NCBI GenBank assembly: GCA_002841395.1 | Contig: PGZM01000001.1 | Span: 548,089-612,088 of the forward strand | Direction: 5' to 3' | Length of the DNA stretch: 64,000 nucleotides | Origin: Firmicutes bacterium HGW-Firmicutes-9 | GTDB lineage: Bacteria; Bacillota; Clostridia; Christensenellales; CAG-138 | In this document: in pieces, positions 15,450 through 24,024 of the stretch | Numbering within the stretch: the first letter of the stretch is position 1 | How the letters are laid out: each line of letters starts with the position of its first letter | The notes under the pieces: generated by a model | Told to the model about the DNA's origin: nothing | Seen by the model: only the letters and a program-made list of their open reading frames with translations | Database searches by the model: none | Program-made: the position numbers and the translations under genes

Positions 15450-17186
15450 ATGAGTAAACTGCAACGATTTATCGCCTATTATCGCCCACACAAGGGGCTT
15501 TTGATCCTGGATCTATCCTGCGCGGTGTTTGTTTCCCTGATCGATATCGCGTACCCGATGCTCACGCAATACATCCTTCGGACACTGTTGCCGCAGATGG
15601 CGATAGATTCCGCGATGGTGCGCACGTTTGTCTCCCTGATCGTGATCGCGTTTGGCGCATATGTGGTCCGCGCGGTGCTGCTGTATATCATCAACTACTG
15701 GGGACACGTACTCGGCGTGCGGATGGAGGCGGATATCCGCAGGGATATCTTCTCCCACATTCAGGAGCTTTCGTTCAGCTTCTTTGACAAGGTGCGTACG
15801 GGCAAGCTCATGTCCCGGCTGACGACAGATCTGTTTGATATCACCGAGCTTGCGCACCACGGCCCGGAGGATGTGCTAATCTCCGGCACGACGGTCATCG
15901 GCGCATTTATCGTGATGATGTTTGTCGATTGGCGTCTGGCACTCGCGCTTTTGTGCATCGTGCCGGTCGCGATCTACTATGTCATCCGTCTCAGAATCAA
16001 AATGCGCGATGCTTCACTCAAGGTGAAAGAACGCGTTGCGGAGATCAATGCGGATATCGAGTCCTCGATTTCCGGCGCGCGCGTGGCAAAGGCGTTTACC
16101 AACGAGGATCACGAGCGAAAGAAGTTTGAACACGGCAACGCGAAGTTCGTCCATGCAAAAGACGGCTTCTACCGCTATATGGCGCTGTTCGGCAGCGGTA
16201 TGGAGTTCTTTGTTGCGATGTTCAACCTCGTCGTGCTGGCGCTGGGCGGATATCTGATCTACAAGAGCAGCCTTGATCCGATCCTGCTGGTCACGTTTTC
16301 GCTCTATATCGCGGCGTTTATTCAGCCGATCAAGCGGCTTGCGGCGTTTGCGGAGGTCTATATCCTTGGCATGGCTGGGTTCTCCCGCTTCTGCGAGATC
16401 ATGGACGTCGAGCCGGAGATCAAAGATCGTCCGAATGCGGTTTCGCTCGAGAACGTTCGCGGCGATATTTGCTTTGACGACGTAACGTTTGCTTATCAGA
16501 GCGGAAAGAGTGTGCTCTCGCATGTGAACCTCGACATTCCGGCGGGCAGGACGCTCGCGCTCGTTGGCCCAAGCGGTGGCGGGAAGACCACACTTTGCCA
16601 CCTGATCCCGCGCTTTTATGAGCAGCGAAGCGGCACGATCACCATCGATGGCGTGGATACGCGGGATGTGACACTGCGCTCGCTGCGCAAGAACGTAGGC
16701 ATCGTGCAGCAGGACGTGTTCCTGTTTGCCAGCACCATCATGGAAAACATCCGATACGGTCGCATTGACGCCACGGATGAGGAGGTCGTCGCGGCAGCGA
16801 AGCGCGCGCATATCCACGAGGAAATCATGCAGTTCTCGGATGGATACGACACGCAGGTCGGCGAACGCGGCATCATGCTGTCCGGCGGGCAGAAACAGCG
16901 CGTGTCAATTGCGCGGTTGTTCCTGAAAAACCCGCCTGTGCTGATTCTTGACGAGGCGACCAGCGCGCTGGATACGGTCACGGAACACGACATCCAGCAA
17001 TCGTTTGAAGAGCTTTCTCGCGGTCGGACGACGCTCGTCATCGCACACCGGTTGTCTACCGTCAAAAATGCGGACGAGATCGTCGTGCTGGATGAGCAGG
17101 GCGTTCGCGAGCGCGGCACGCACGAAGAGCTTTTGCAGGCAAACGGTCTGTATGCAAAGCTGTATCATGCTTCTATGATTCAGTAA
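15450..17186 (+). CDS. ABC exporter, fused membrane and ATPase domains
   Basis: A 578-residue half-transporter of the MsbA/BmrA/LmrA type. The membrane domain (about residues 1-315) has six hydrophobic segments. The nucleotide-binding domain has Walker A (GPSGGGKTT), a Q-loop segment (VQQDVFLFASTIMENIRYG), the signature LSGGQKQR, Walker B (VLILDEATSALD) and the switch His (IAHRLST). It should dimerise and export lipids, drugs or peptides; no peptidase domain is present. The start could be GTG 15444 or ATG 15450; I prefer ATG. It heads a co-directional run that continues 63 bases later with the barnase-like gene. Confidence 0.93.
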   Translation: MSKLQRFIAYYRPHKGLLILDLSCAVFVSLIDIAYPMLTQYILRTLLPQMAIDSAMVRTFVSLIVIAFGAYVVRAVLLYIINYWGHVLGVRMEADIRRDIFSHIQELSFSFFDKVRTGKLMSRLTTDLFDITELAHHGPEDVLISGTTVIGAFIVMMFVDWRLALALLCIVPVAIYYVIRLRIKMRDASLKVKERVAEINADIESSISGARVAKAFTNEDHERKKFEHGNAKFVHAKDGFYRYMALFGSGMEFFVAMFNLVVLALGGYLIYKSSLDPILLVTFSLYIAAFIQPIKRLAAFAEVYILGMAGFSRFCEIMDVEPEIKDRPNAVSLENVRGDICFDDVTFAYQSGKSVLSHVNLDIPAGRTLALVGPSGGGKTTLCHLIPRFYEQRSGTITIDGVDTRDVTLRSLRKNVGIVQQDVFLFASTIMENIRYGRIDATDEEVVAAAKRAHIHEEIMQFSDGYDTQVGERGIMLSGGQKQRVSIARLFLKNPPVLILDEATSALDTVTEHDIQQSFEELSRGRTTLVIAHRLSTVKNADEIVVLDEQGVRERGTHEELLQANGLYAKLYHASMIQ

Positions 17187-17249
17187 TATCCGCAGATTCA
17201 GTAATATTCCCAACATCAAAAGAAATCTGGCATCAGAAAGGCAGCACAG

Positions 17250-17816
17250 TTGAACAGACGCACGTTAACAATTCTATTGATGATCCTCGTTGCGCTTGCC
17301 GTAATATGGGTGATGAACGTCTACGCGCCGCAAGCTGCGGAAACACCGACGCAAACGCAAACACAAAGTGAACTTGCGCTGCTCGACGGTGAAGAGCAAA
17401 CGGATAAACCTTCTGCATCGACGGAAGCATCTACAACGATGGAACCGACGGCAGAACCGATAGCCGCCATCGACGAAGCAGGCGTATATACTACAAAAGA
17501 AGATGTGAGCCTTTACCTATATACATATGGAAGATTGCCGCAGAACTTCATCACCAAGAGCGAGGCGCGTTCGCTCGGATGGAGCGGTGGCGGGCTGGAC
17601 GATTTTGATTACGGTAAGTGCATCGGTGGCGACCGGTTTGGCAACAATGAAGGACTTCTGCCGGAATCCAGCGGCCGGAGATATTATGAATGCGACATCG
17701 ATACGCTGCATGAGGATGACAGAGGCGCAAAGCGAATCGTATTTTCCAGCGATGGATTGATCTACTATACGGAAGATCACTACGATTCGTTTGAACTACT
17801 CTATGGCGAACCATAA
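17250..17816 (+). CDS. Barnase-like secreted or membrane-anchored ribonuclease
   Basis: The last ~105 residues align throughout with barnase: LYLYTYGRLPQNFITKSEAR, GKCIGGDRFGNNEGLLP, SGRRYYECDID and RIVFSSDGLIYYTEDHY. The residues matching barnase Lys27, Glu73 (general base), Arg87 and His102 (general acid) are Lys103, Glu147, Arg162 and His177, so the enzyme should cleave RNA. Residues 1-30 are a hydrophobic export segment without a clear signal-peptidase site, and 31-78 are a Thr/Glu/Pro-rich linker not found in barnase. The 188-residue protein starts at TTG 17250 with AGAAAGG upstream. The inhibitor gene follows after 19 bases. Confidence 0.93.
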   Translation: MNRRTLTILLMILVALAVIWVMNVYAPQAAETPTQTQTQSELALLDGEEQTDKPSASTEASTTMEPTAEPIAAIDEAGVYTTKEDVSLYLYTYGRLPQNFITKSEARSLGWSGGGLDDFDYGKCIGGDRFGNNEGLLPESSGRRYYECDIDTLHEDDRGAKRIVFSSDGLIYYTEDHYDSFELLYGEP

Positions 17817-17835
17817 CGGCGGCAAGAGGACAAAG

Positions 17836-18123
17836 ATGAAACGAGAAATCAGGCGTTCTCTCAACGCACACAAGATGACCACCAAAGAATGCGCGCATGC
17901 GCATCTTAAAGAGCGGCTGTGCTTGCCCGAATGGTATGGAAACAACCTCGATGCACTGCAGGATTGCCTGGGCGGGATCAACGAGCCAACGCGGATTATC
18001 GTGCGTTTCACGCCGCAGCTGGAAATTTCTCTTGGCGAGTACGGCGCAAAACTCTTGCGCGTACTAAGGCAGTCGACCGAGGATAACGAGAATCTTCGCT
18101 TAACGCTACGAAACTGGTTATGA
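17836..18123 (+). CDS. Barstar-like ribonuclease inhibitor
   Basis: The 95-residue protein carries the barstar core LCLPEWYGNNLDALQDCLGG. Asp39 and Asp43 match barstar Asp35 and Asp39, which plug the barnase active site. Barstar Tyr29 and Trp38 are replaced by Trp33 and Gln42, and the Glu76 position appears to be Gln79. The interface may thus be tuned to its own partner. It should stay in the cytoplasm and protect the cell from the adjacent RNase. The start is ATG 17836 with AAGAGGA; the frame to 17791 overlaps the RNase gene and lacks a site. Confidence 0.92.
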   Translation: MKREIRRSLNAHKMTTKECAHAHLKERLCLPEWYGNNLDALQDCLGGINEPTRIIVRFTPQLEISLGEYGAKLLRVLRQSTEDNENLRLTLRNWL

Positions 18124-18217
18124 CGCGATCGTTTTTGTTAAGAGCGATGGGCGATTCGTTACAAAAGGCAGTTTCTGGACTTGACCGTTTCGCAATGCGG
18201 ATGGTCGAAGGGAGACG

Positions 18218-19327
18218 ATGCATTTGCAGATGATGATGAACTTGATGGCGGGGCTTTCCATCGTGCTCGGCGCGCTGCTTGCGCTTGGGCTGTTGTTGCT
18301 GCTGCTGTTGCACCTGACGCGCGCCGTCGACAACCGCAGGGTGCAGAAGATGCGCGAGCAGCTGCTTAGCCTGATTTCAGGGGCTGCGCAGTCCAAAATC
18401 ATGAAGAACCATATCTACGAGATGGTCAATCCGGGCGGAAAACTCGATCGATTATCCGATATCAAGGGCATTCGTTCTGCGCGCGGGCTGATCGTCATGG
18501 CGGAAACGGCAGAGGAGCTTTCCGGCGCGGCGTTTGAGAAACTGCAAAAAGAAGCGGGCGGGGAATGGTATGGCGAATACATCCGCAAGCTCTTTGACGG
18601 CGTGGACGAAGAGACCATCGCGCTCGCGGTGAAGCTCATCGGAGCACTGCAACTGACCAACTACACACCGGATGTCGTCACGCAGATATATTGTTGCCGC
18701 ACTACCGCGCAGATGCAGCACGTCGGTATGCTGACGCTCTGCATGCTCGGTGCGGAGCGGGATATTGTCGCGCTTTGCCGGGATCATACGATTGCGTCGC
18801 TGCTGTCGTTCCGTACATTGGAAGAGATTTTTTCGGTTTACAACGGCGACCTCAAGCGTCTTTGCCGAAAACTGATCACTTCCGCCTCCGATCCATACAT
18901 TCGACGAACCTGCATCAAGACGATCGGTGAGAAGCGATATGAAGACCTTGGCGATCTCGTGCTGCCGCATTTGATCCACGGGCACATCAATACGCGCATC
19001 GATGCCGCACGCACGCTGGGACAGATTCACTTTGACATGGCACATCCTTATATTCTCAAAAACGCCGAGGATGCGCGCTGGGAAATGCGCGCCGTGGTCG
19101 CAACCGCGCTTGGTGCGTTTGATATCGCTACGGACGAGGAGACATTGCTTCAACTACTGTGTGATCGGGAGTGGTGGGTACGTTACCGCGCCGCGGAATC
19201 GCTCGCACAGACGAATGATCCGGTCCGGATGATGGAACGCGCAGAACAGACGGGCGACCGCTTTGCACTGGAAATGATGCGCTTTGCGCTGGAGCGACGT
19301 CAGCTGATGAGAGGGGAGGCGGTATAA
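18218..19327 (+). CDS. HEAT-repeat membrane protein of unknown function
   Basis: The 369-residue protein begins with one hydrophobic segment (about residues 9-28), then a cytosolic or extracytoplasmic helical domain. In the C-terminal half the helix pairs have HEAT-like character: YIRRTCIKTIGEKRYEDLGDLVLPHL, NTRIDAARTLGQIHF, WEMRAVVATALGAFD and WVRYRAAESLAQTND, each with the conserved Arg/Asp-Ala pattern. HEAT repeats usually provide protein-protein contacts. Its stop codon abuts the ATG of the next gene with no gap, so it probably works with that GT2-like protein. The start at 18218 has GGGAGA close upstream. Confidence 0.8.
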   Translation: MHLQMMMNLMAGLSIVLGALLALGLLLLLLLHLTRAVDNRRVQKMREQLLSLISGAAQSKIMKNHIYEMVNPGGKLDRLSDIKGIRSARGLIVMAETAEELSGAAFEKLQKEAGGEWYGEYIRKLFDGVDEETIALAVKLIGALQLTNYTPDVVTQIYCCRTTAQMQHVGMLTLCMLGAERDIVALCRDHTIASLLSFRTLEEIFSVYNGDLKRLCRKLITSASDPYIRRTCIKTIGEKRYEDLGDLVLPHLIHGHINTRIDAARTLGQIHFDMAHPYILKNAEDARWEMRAVVATALGAFDIATDEETLLQLLCDREWWVRYRAAESLAQTNDPVRMMERAEQTGDRFALEMMRFALERRQLMRGEAV

Positions 19328-20659
19328 ATGCAACTCATTGATGCTTTAAGCTCTGCATTGCCGGTGATCGTTGCCGCATTGCCTTATGTTTGCTACGGCT
19401 TTCTTGCGCTGTTGTTTCTCTCCGGCATCATCCGCATGGCGCTGATTGCCCGCGCGACCGTTGCGCTGAAAGTGCATGTGCAATCGCTACGCTCGGTCGA
19501 CTATCGCAGATTTCAGGACTCCGACCACGTGATGCCGGTTTCGTTGGTCTTGCCCGGCGTGCGCGAAACAGAGAGTCTGAAAGAACAGGTGGAGAACCTG
19601 CTGCAGCTGGACTTCAAGCAGTACGAGGTGATCGTGGTCGCGAACAGCGCGAACACCACCGCTTGGAACAGCCTCCAACAGAGCTATAGTTTAATCCCGT
19701 TCCATCAACCGTTTAAAAAGACGCTGCAGGCATCGGAAGTGCTGGCGGTCTACCGCTCCGCAAAAGACGTTCGCCTTGTGGTGCTGGACGTCAAAGACAC
19801 GAATATCGCGGGCGCGCTCAATGCTGGCGTAAATGTTTCGTCTTATCCGATCATCGCGCCGGTCTACCCGGGCTTCCGACTGACGAAAGACGCACTGTTG
19901 AAGATGATCTATGCGTTTGTGAGCGATTCTGCCTGCGTGTTTATGGGTTCCTTCCCGCGCATCGGAACCGCGACGGAGGGCGAAGATCAGAAGCCGATGC
20001 CGATGCTTGCGCAGCATCAGTATCTGGAACGGCTTCGTCTCATGTATACCAACCGCTCAGGATATCAGACGTATGGACTGTATCTGCCGCTGAGCAAGTC
20101 GTTTGCAACGTTCCTAAAAACTGCCTTGGTTGAAGCGGGAGGGTTTTCCAACCGCGCAAAGTCCGAGACAGCGGATCTCTTGATGCGGATGCACGCGCAC
20201 CAGCGAAAAGAGAAGCGAACCTATTGCGCAAGGCTGTTACCAGATGCGGTTTGCTATCAACTGCCGGAGAAGACGATGCGCGGCGTTTGCCTACGCCTGC
20301 GTTCCGGCCTTCGCGAAATGCGGGATACCGTACGCCACAATCGCTCTGCCGCGCGCCTGCTGGGTGGCGCCGCCTACACGCGGCTTGCGGAGCACGTTTG
20401 GCCGGTGGTAGAGTTTCTCGGCGTAATTGTTGTCGTTGCCTCTGCGGCACTCAGCGCGGTTCCCGTGTTGTTTGCGGTGTTTTATCTGTTGTTGGGCATT
20501 CTACTGGGCGGGGTACAGTCCGTTCTTGCGACGCTGCTGGAAGAATACGCGTTTCAGCGGCAAACGGACACAGGGCTTCTGCTCGGCAGGTATGTGCTGT
20601 CGATTCTGGCGCAGATCGGGTTTCGGGTGCGCATGACGCTGGTGCGGGTTTTCTCCTGA
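19328..20659 (+). CDS. Degenerate GT2-like membrane glycosyltransferase homologue
   Basis: The 443-residue protein has the outline of a membrane GT2 enzyme. It has an N-terminal hydrophobic segment (11-40), a GT-A-like domain (PVSLVLPGVRETESLKEQVE, YEVIVVANSANTTAW, DTNIAGALNAGVNV) and two C-terminal membrane segments (about 365-415). Key catalytic landmarks are missing. Where GT2 enzymes have the metal-binding Asp-x-Asp after the ALN-G motif, this protein has APVYPGF (177-183), and there is no clear QxxRW. It may be a pseudoenzyme or use unusual chemistry. It is directly joined to the HEAT gene and followed by a strong terminator. Confidence 0.72.
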   Translation: MQLIDALSSALPVIVAALPYVCYGFLALLFLSGIIRMALIARATVALKVHVQSLRSVDYRRFQDSDHVMPVSLVLPGVRETESLKEQVENLLQLDFKQYEVIVVANSANTTAWNSLQQSYSLIPFHQPFKKTLQASEVLAVYRSAKDVRLVVLDVKDTNIAGALNAGVNVSSYPIIAPVYPGFRLTKDALLKMIYAFVSDSACVFMGSFPRIGTATEGEDQKPMPMLAQHQYLERLRLMYTNRSGYQTYGLYLPLSKSFATFLKTALVEAGGFSNRAKSETADLLMRMHAHQRKEKRTYCARLLPDAVCYQLPEKTMRGVCLRLRSGLREMRDTVRHNRSAARLLGGAAYTRLAEHVWPVVEFLGVIVVVASAALSAVPVLFAVFYLLLGILLGGVQSVLATLLEEYAFQRQTDTGLLLGRYVLSILAQIGFRVRMTLVRVFS

Positions 20660-20689
20660 CAATATCGTCGTAGATTCTATCGTAGCGTC

Positions 20690-20719
20690 AGCCGCCGGAA
20701 CGTTCCGGCGGCTTGTTTT
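20690..20719 (+). terminator. Strong intrinsic terminator after the HEAT/GT2 pair
   Basis: AGCCGCCGGAA-CG-TTCCGGCGGCT is an 11-bp perfect stem followed by TGTTTT. It closes the run that begins with the ABC exporter. Confidence 0.9.
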
Positions 20720-20784
20720 GTAAAAACGCAACTTAAATTGAGCAACTTAATTTTGCAAATTCTATGGATTTGTAAAAATAGTAG

Positions 20785-20814
20785 TTGAATGATAGCGGAT
20801 GATTCCGCTATACT
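20785..20814 (+). promoter_or_regulatory. Promoter with internal palindrome, upstream of the pseudouridine synthase
   Basis: TTGAAT (20785-20790) and TATACT (20809-20814) are 18 bases apart. The spacer holds the perfect inverted repeat ATAGCGGA-TGAT-TCCGCTAT (20792-20811), reaching into the -10 box, so a dimeric repressor bound there would block RNA polymerase. About 150 bases of leader follow before the start at 20967. Confidence 0.65.
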
Positions 20815-20966
20815 ATATTTGGTGGCATATGGCATAGTTCTATGCAGCTGCCTACGGAATTCGATTTCACAACAACGAGCTTTTTGCGTGACCAGATCGG
20901 AACTTAATTCGCTTTCCGTCTCCACTGGAACATCCACAACAGCAACAGAAGATGAGGAATGCGAGC

Positions 20967-21692
20967 ATGACGTTACGATTACAGAAGTATTTGGCAGAGG
21001 CAGGCATTGCTTCGCGCCGCGCCAGCGAAGAGCTGATCACCGCGGGACGCGTACAGGTCAACGGGCTTGTCGCGACGCTTGGCATGAGCGTAGACCCGGA
21101 GACGGACGTTGTACTGTATGACGGCAAACCCGTCAAGCAGGAAGAAGAGCTGATCACGATCATGCTCTACAAACCCAAAGGCGTCGTCAGCACCAGCGAC
21201 GACCCGCAGGGCAGGCGGACGGTTCAGGAGTTTGTCAAAGATATTCCAGCGCGTCTTTATAATGTCGGCAGGCTGGATATCAACTCCGAAGGACTGTTGC
21301 TGATGACCAACGACGGAGAACTCGCGCATCGCATGACGCACCCGAAGTTTTCGGTCGAGAAGACGTATTACGCGATTTGCGACGGGAAACTGCAGCCCTC
21401 TGAGATCGCTTCTCTTGTCAACGGCGTACAGCTGGACGACGGCATGACAGCCCCCGCGAAGGTGACGCACGTGCGCTCGACGAAGACGGGCGACACCACG
21501 TTTCTCATCACGATTCACGAGGGCAAAAACCGCCAGATCCGGCGGATGCTGGAAGCAGTCGGGCACAGAACGCTGCGCCTGAAACGAGAACGGTTCGGGC
21601 CGCTGCACCTGGGCGAATTAAAGCCGGGTGAAACCAGAAGGCTCACCCCGGACGAGCTTCGTTCCCTCAAGCACGCGTTGGGATTATCATAA
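20967..21692 (+). CDS. rluB: RluB/RsuA-family rRNA pseudouridine synthase
   Basis: This 241-residue protein converts an rRNA uridine to pseudouridine. The N-terminal S4 RNA-binding domain is seen as LRLQKYLAEAGIASRRASEELI (residues 3-24) and the catalytic-Asp motif as GRLDINSEGLLLMTNDG. KNRQIRRMLEAVGH is the conserved C-terminal part. The family is RluB/E/F/RsuA; in Bacillota the copy of this length is usually RluB-like, acting on 23S rRNA, but the exact site is not visible. I start it at ATG 20967 with GAGG nine bases upstream, which removes five residues from the longest frame. Confidence 0.92.
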   Translation: MTLRLQKYLAEAGIASRRASEELITAGRVQVNGLVATLGMSVDPETDVVLYDGKPVKQEEELITIMLYKPKGVVSTSDDPQGRRTVQEFVKDIPARLYNVGRLDINSEGLLLMTNDGELAHRMTHPKFSVEKTYYAICDGKLQPSEIASLVNGVQLDDGMTAPAKVTHVRSTKTGDTTFLITIHEGKNRQIRRMLEAVGHRTLRLKRERFGPLHLGELKPGETRRLTPDELRSLKHALGLS

Positions 21693-21816
21693 TTCGATCT
21701 TTCAAGCCATAGCCTGCTGAAAGCAGGCGCGCGCGATAAGATAAAACAAACTGGTATTATATATGGATAGAACAGGCATTGCCTTTCTTGAATAAGCAAT
21801 ACAGCGGAGGTTATAC

Positions 21817-22062
21817 ATGAACAACACAATTTGGGTCGTCCTCGGCGTGTTCGCAGGACTGATCGGTCTGATTGCAATTTTGAAAGCCGTTCGCGCCCGG
21901 CAGGATAAGCTCCTCGGCGAAGTGGAAACGGCAGAGGTTGCAAGCGCGCCCGCAATCATCAATCGTGCGGAGCTCGTCGCCGTCGTCGCAAGCTGCGTCG
22001 CAGAAGTGATGGGTAAGGACGTTACCGGCCTTCGCATCGTCTCGATCAAGCAAGTCGGCTAA
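21817..22062 (+). CDS. OadG-like small membrane subunit
   Basis: An 81-residue protein with one N-terminal membrane helix (residues 5-23), a charged stretch, and a conserved C-terminal part (LVAVVASCVAEVMGKDVTGLRIVSIKQVG). This is the pattern of gamma subunits of sodium-pumping decarboxylases (OadG/MmdD), which anchor and assemble the complex. It has GGAGG before its ATG. It is followed by a biotin carrier protein and an OadA-like carboxyltransferase, which supports the assignment. No gene for the membrane pump subunit (OadB) is in the window. Confidence 0.75.
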   Translation: MNNTIWVVLGVFAGLIGLIAILKAVRARQDKLLGEVETAEVASAPAIINRAELVAVVASCVAEVMGKDVTGLRIVSIKQVG

Positions 22063-22118
22063 GATTTTCATTCGTCGGAACAATAAATTTCACATATAGA
22101 ACAATATCGGAGGTATTT

Positions 22119-22484
22119 ATGCGTAACTTTCTCGTAAACGTTAATGGAACTCAGTACGAAGTCGCCGTGGAAGAAATCGACGGCAAAGCAGCCCCCGCCG
22201 CGAAACCCGTTCAGGCAGCGCCCGTTGCAGCACCTGTTGCAGCAGCACCCGTAGCAGCACCCGTCGCCGGCGGCGCCAAAGTGACCGCTCCGATGCCCGG
22301 CACCATCCTCGGCGTCAACGTCAAAGAAGGCGATGTCGTCAAGGCCGGTCAGGCAATCTTCGTTCTGGAAGCCATGAAGATGGAGAGCGACGTTGTCGCA
22401 CCCGTCGCCGGTACCGTTCGCGGCATCTCCGTCGCGAAGGGCGCATCCGTCGCCGCGGGTGACGTTCTCTGCTCCATTCAATAA
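22119..22484 (+). CDS. Biotin carboxyl carrier protein
   Basis: A 121-residue carrier: an N-terminal strand region, an Ala/Pro/Val linker made of repeated APVA units (residues 24-52), and a biotinyl domain with EAMKMES, where Lys87 should be biotinylated. It carries CO2 between a carboxyltransferase and a decarboxylase or biotin carboxylase. The start ATG at 22119 has GGAGG seven bases upstream. The swinging Ala/Pro linker is typical for carriers of sodium-pump decarboxylases. Confidence 0.93.
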   Translation: MRNFLVNVNGTQYEVAVEEIDGKAAPAAKPVQAAPVAAPVAAAPVAAPVAGGAKVTAPMPGTILGVNVKEGDVVKAGQAIFVLEAMKMESDVVAPVAGTVRGISVAKGASVAAGDVLCSIQ

Positions 22485-22610
22485 GCGAATTCTCCCGCTG
22501 CGGAGCGCCGGAGACCCGGCGTTTCGTGCGTTCCCTTCCTATGACACCGTGGTGATGCGCGCGGACAGATTAACATGCCCGCCCTGCGCCGCATAAAGGA
22601 GAAACACCAG

Positions 22611-24023
22611 ATGAACAAATTATTGATTACCGATACGATCTTCCGCGATGCGCACCAGTCTCAGGCTGCGACGCGCATGCGCATTGAGGATATGCTTCCG
22701 GCTTGCGAAATACTCGATTCCATCGGCTATTATTCGCTGGAAGTTTGGGGCGGCGCGACGTTTGATGCCTGCCTTCGCTTCCTGAACGAAGATCCGTGGG
22801 AGCGTCTCAGAACACTGCGCAAAGCCCTGCCGAACACCAAGCTACAGATGCTGTTCCGCGGACAGAACATCCTCGGATACAAGCACTATGCAGACGACGT
22901 GGTCGAGCAGTTCTGCAAAAAGGCCATCGAAAACGGCATCGATATCATCCGTATTTTCGACGCGCTGAACGATCCGCGCAATCTTGAGAGCGCTATCCGC
23001 TTCACCAAGAAGTACGGCGGCATCTGCGAACCGGCCATCAGCTATACCGTTTCGCCCGTGCACAACGAGGACTATTTTGTCAATCTGGCGAAAGAGCTCG
23101 TTCAGATGGGCGCAGACACCATCTGCATCAAGGACATGGCAAACCTGCTCCTGCCGTACGATGCGTATTCGCTCGTATCGCGCCTGAAGAAGGACGTCGA
23201 TGTTCCGATTCACCTGCATACGCATAACACCACCGGCACCGGCGACATGGTTTATCTCATGGCGGCGCAGGCCGGCGTGGATATCGTGGACACCGCGCTG
23301 TCTCCCTTTGGCAACGGCACCGCGCAGCCCGCGACCGAGCCGCTCGTTGCGACCCTCAAGGGCACCGAGCGCGACACCGGCCTCGATCTAGTGAAGCTTT
23401 CTGAAGCCGCGAAGATCATGCGCCCCGTTGCGGATCGCATGCTCAAAGAAGGCACGATCTCTGTGAAAGCCCTGCAGGTCGACGTCAATACGCTCCTGTA
23501 TCAGGTTCCGGGCGGCATGCTCTCCAACCTGATCTCCCAGCTGAAAGAAGCGGGCAAATCGGAGAAGTACTACGATGTGCTCGAAGAGATCCCGCGCGTG
23601 CGCAAAGACTTCGGCTACCCGCCGCTCGTCACGCCCACCAGCCAGATCGTCGGCACGCAGGCCGTGATGAACATCATCAGCGGTGAGCGCTACAAGGTCT
23701 TCACCAAAGAGTCCAAGGCGGTGTTACGTGGTGAGTACGGCCAGTTGCCGGCGCCCGTCAACGAAGAAGTGCGCAAGATGGCAATCGGCGATGACGAAGT
23801 AATCACCGTTCGTCCGGCGGATCTGCTCAAGCCGGAGCTCGAGAGCTACCGCGAGGAGATTAAAGACCACATCCGTCAGGAAGAAGACGTGCTCAGCTAC
23901 GCGCTCTTCCCGCAGGTTGCGCTCAAGTTCTTTGAAGCGCGTGAAGCCGCTGAGCGCAAGGCGCTGGAACCGCAGCAGGACGACAGCGTTCGTTCTCTGT
24001 ATGTGGAGGACATTGGGGCATAA
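22611..24023 (+). CDS. oadA: OadA-like carboxyltransferase (oxaloacetate decarboxylase alpha / pyruvate carboxylase B type)
   Basis: The 470-residue protein has the TIM-barrel carboxyltransferase signature TDTIFRDAHQSQAATRM at residues 7-23 (metal-ligand Asp, Arg, Gln), the carboxylated lysine in ICIKDMANLL and the metal histidines in HLHTHNTTGTG. The conserved C-terminal PGGMLSNL segment is also present. It ends before a biotinyl domain, which is supplied by the separate carrier upstream. It transfers carboxyl between biotin and pyruvate/oxaloacetate. Whether it serves a sodium pump or a split pyruvate carboxylase cannot be decided here. The start at 22611 has AAAGGAG upstream; the frame to 22575 lacks a site. 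Confidence 0.9.
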   Translation: MNKLLITDTIFRDAHQSQAATRMRIEDMLPACEILDSIGYYSLEVWGGATFDACLRFLNEDPWERLRTLRKALPNTKLQMLFRGQNILGYKHYADDVVEQFCKKAIENGIDIIRIFDALNDPRNLESAIRFTKKYGGICEPAISYTVSPVHNEDYFVNLAKELVQMGADTICIKDMANLLLPYDAYSLVSRLKKDVDVPIHLHTHNTTGTGDMVYLMAAQAGVDIVDTALSPFGNGTAQPATEPLVATLKGTERDTGLDLVKLSEAAKIMRPVADRMLKEGTISVKALQVDVNTLLYQVPGGMLSNLISQLKEAGKSEKYYDVLEEIPRVRKDFGYPPLVTPTSQIVGTQAVMNIISGERYKVFTKESKAVLRGEYGQLPAPVNEEVRKMAIGDDEVITVRPADLLKPELESYREEIKDHIRQEEDVLSYALFPQVALKFFEAREAAERKALEPQQDDSVRSLYVEDIGA

Positions 24024-24024
24024 C

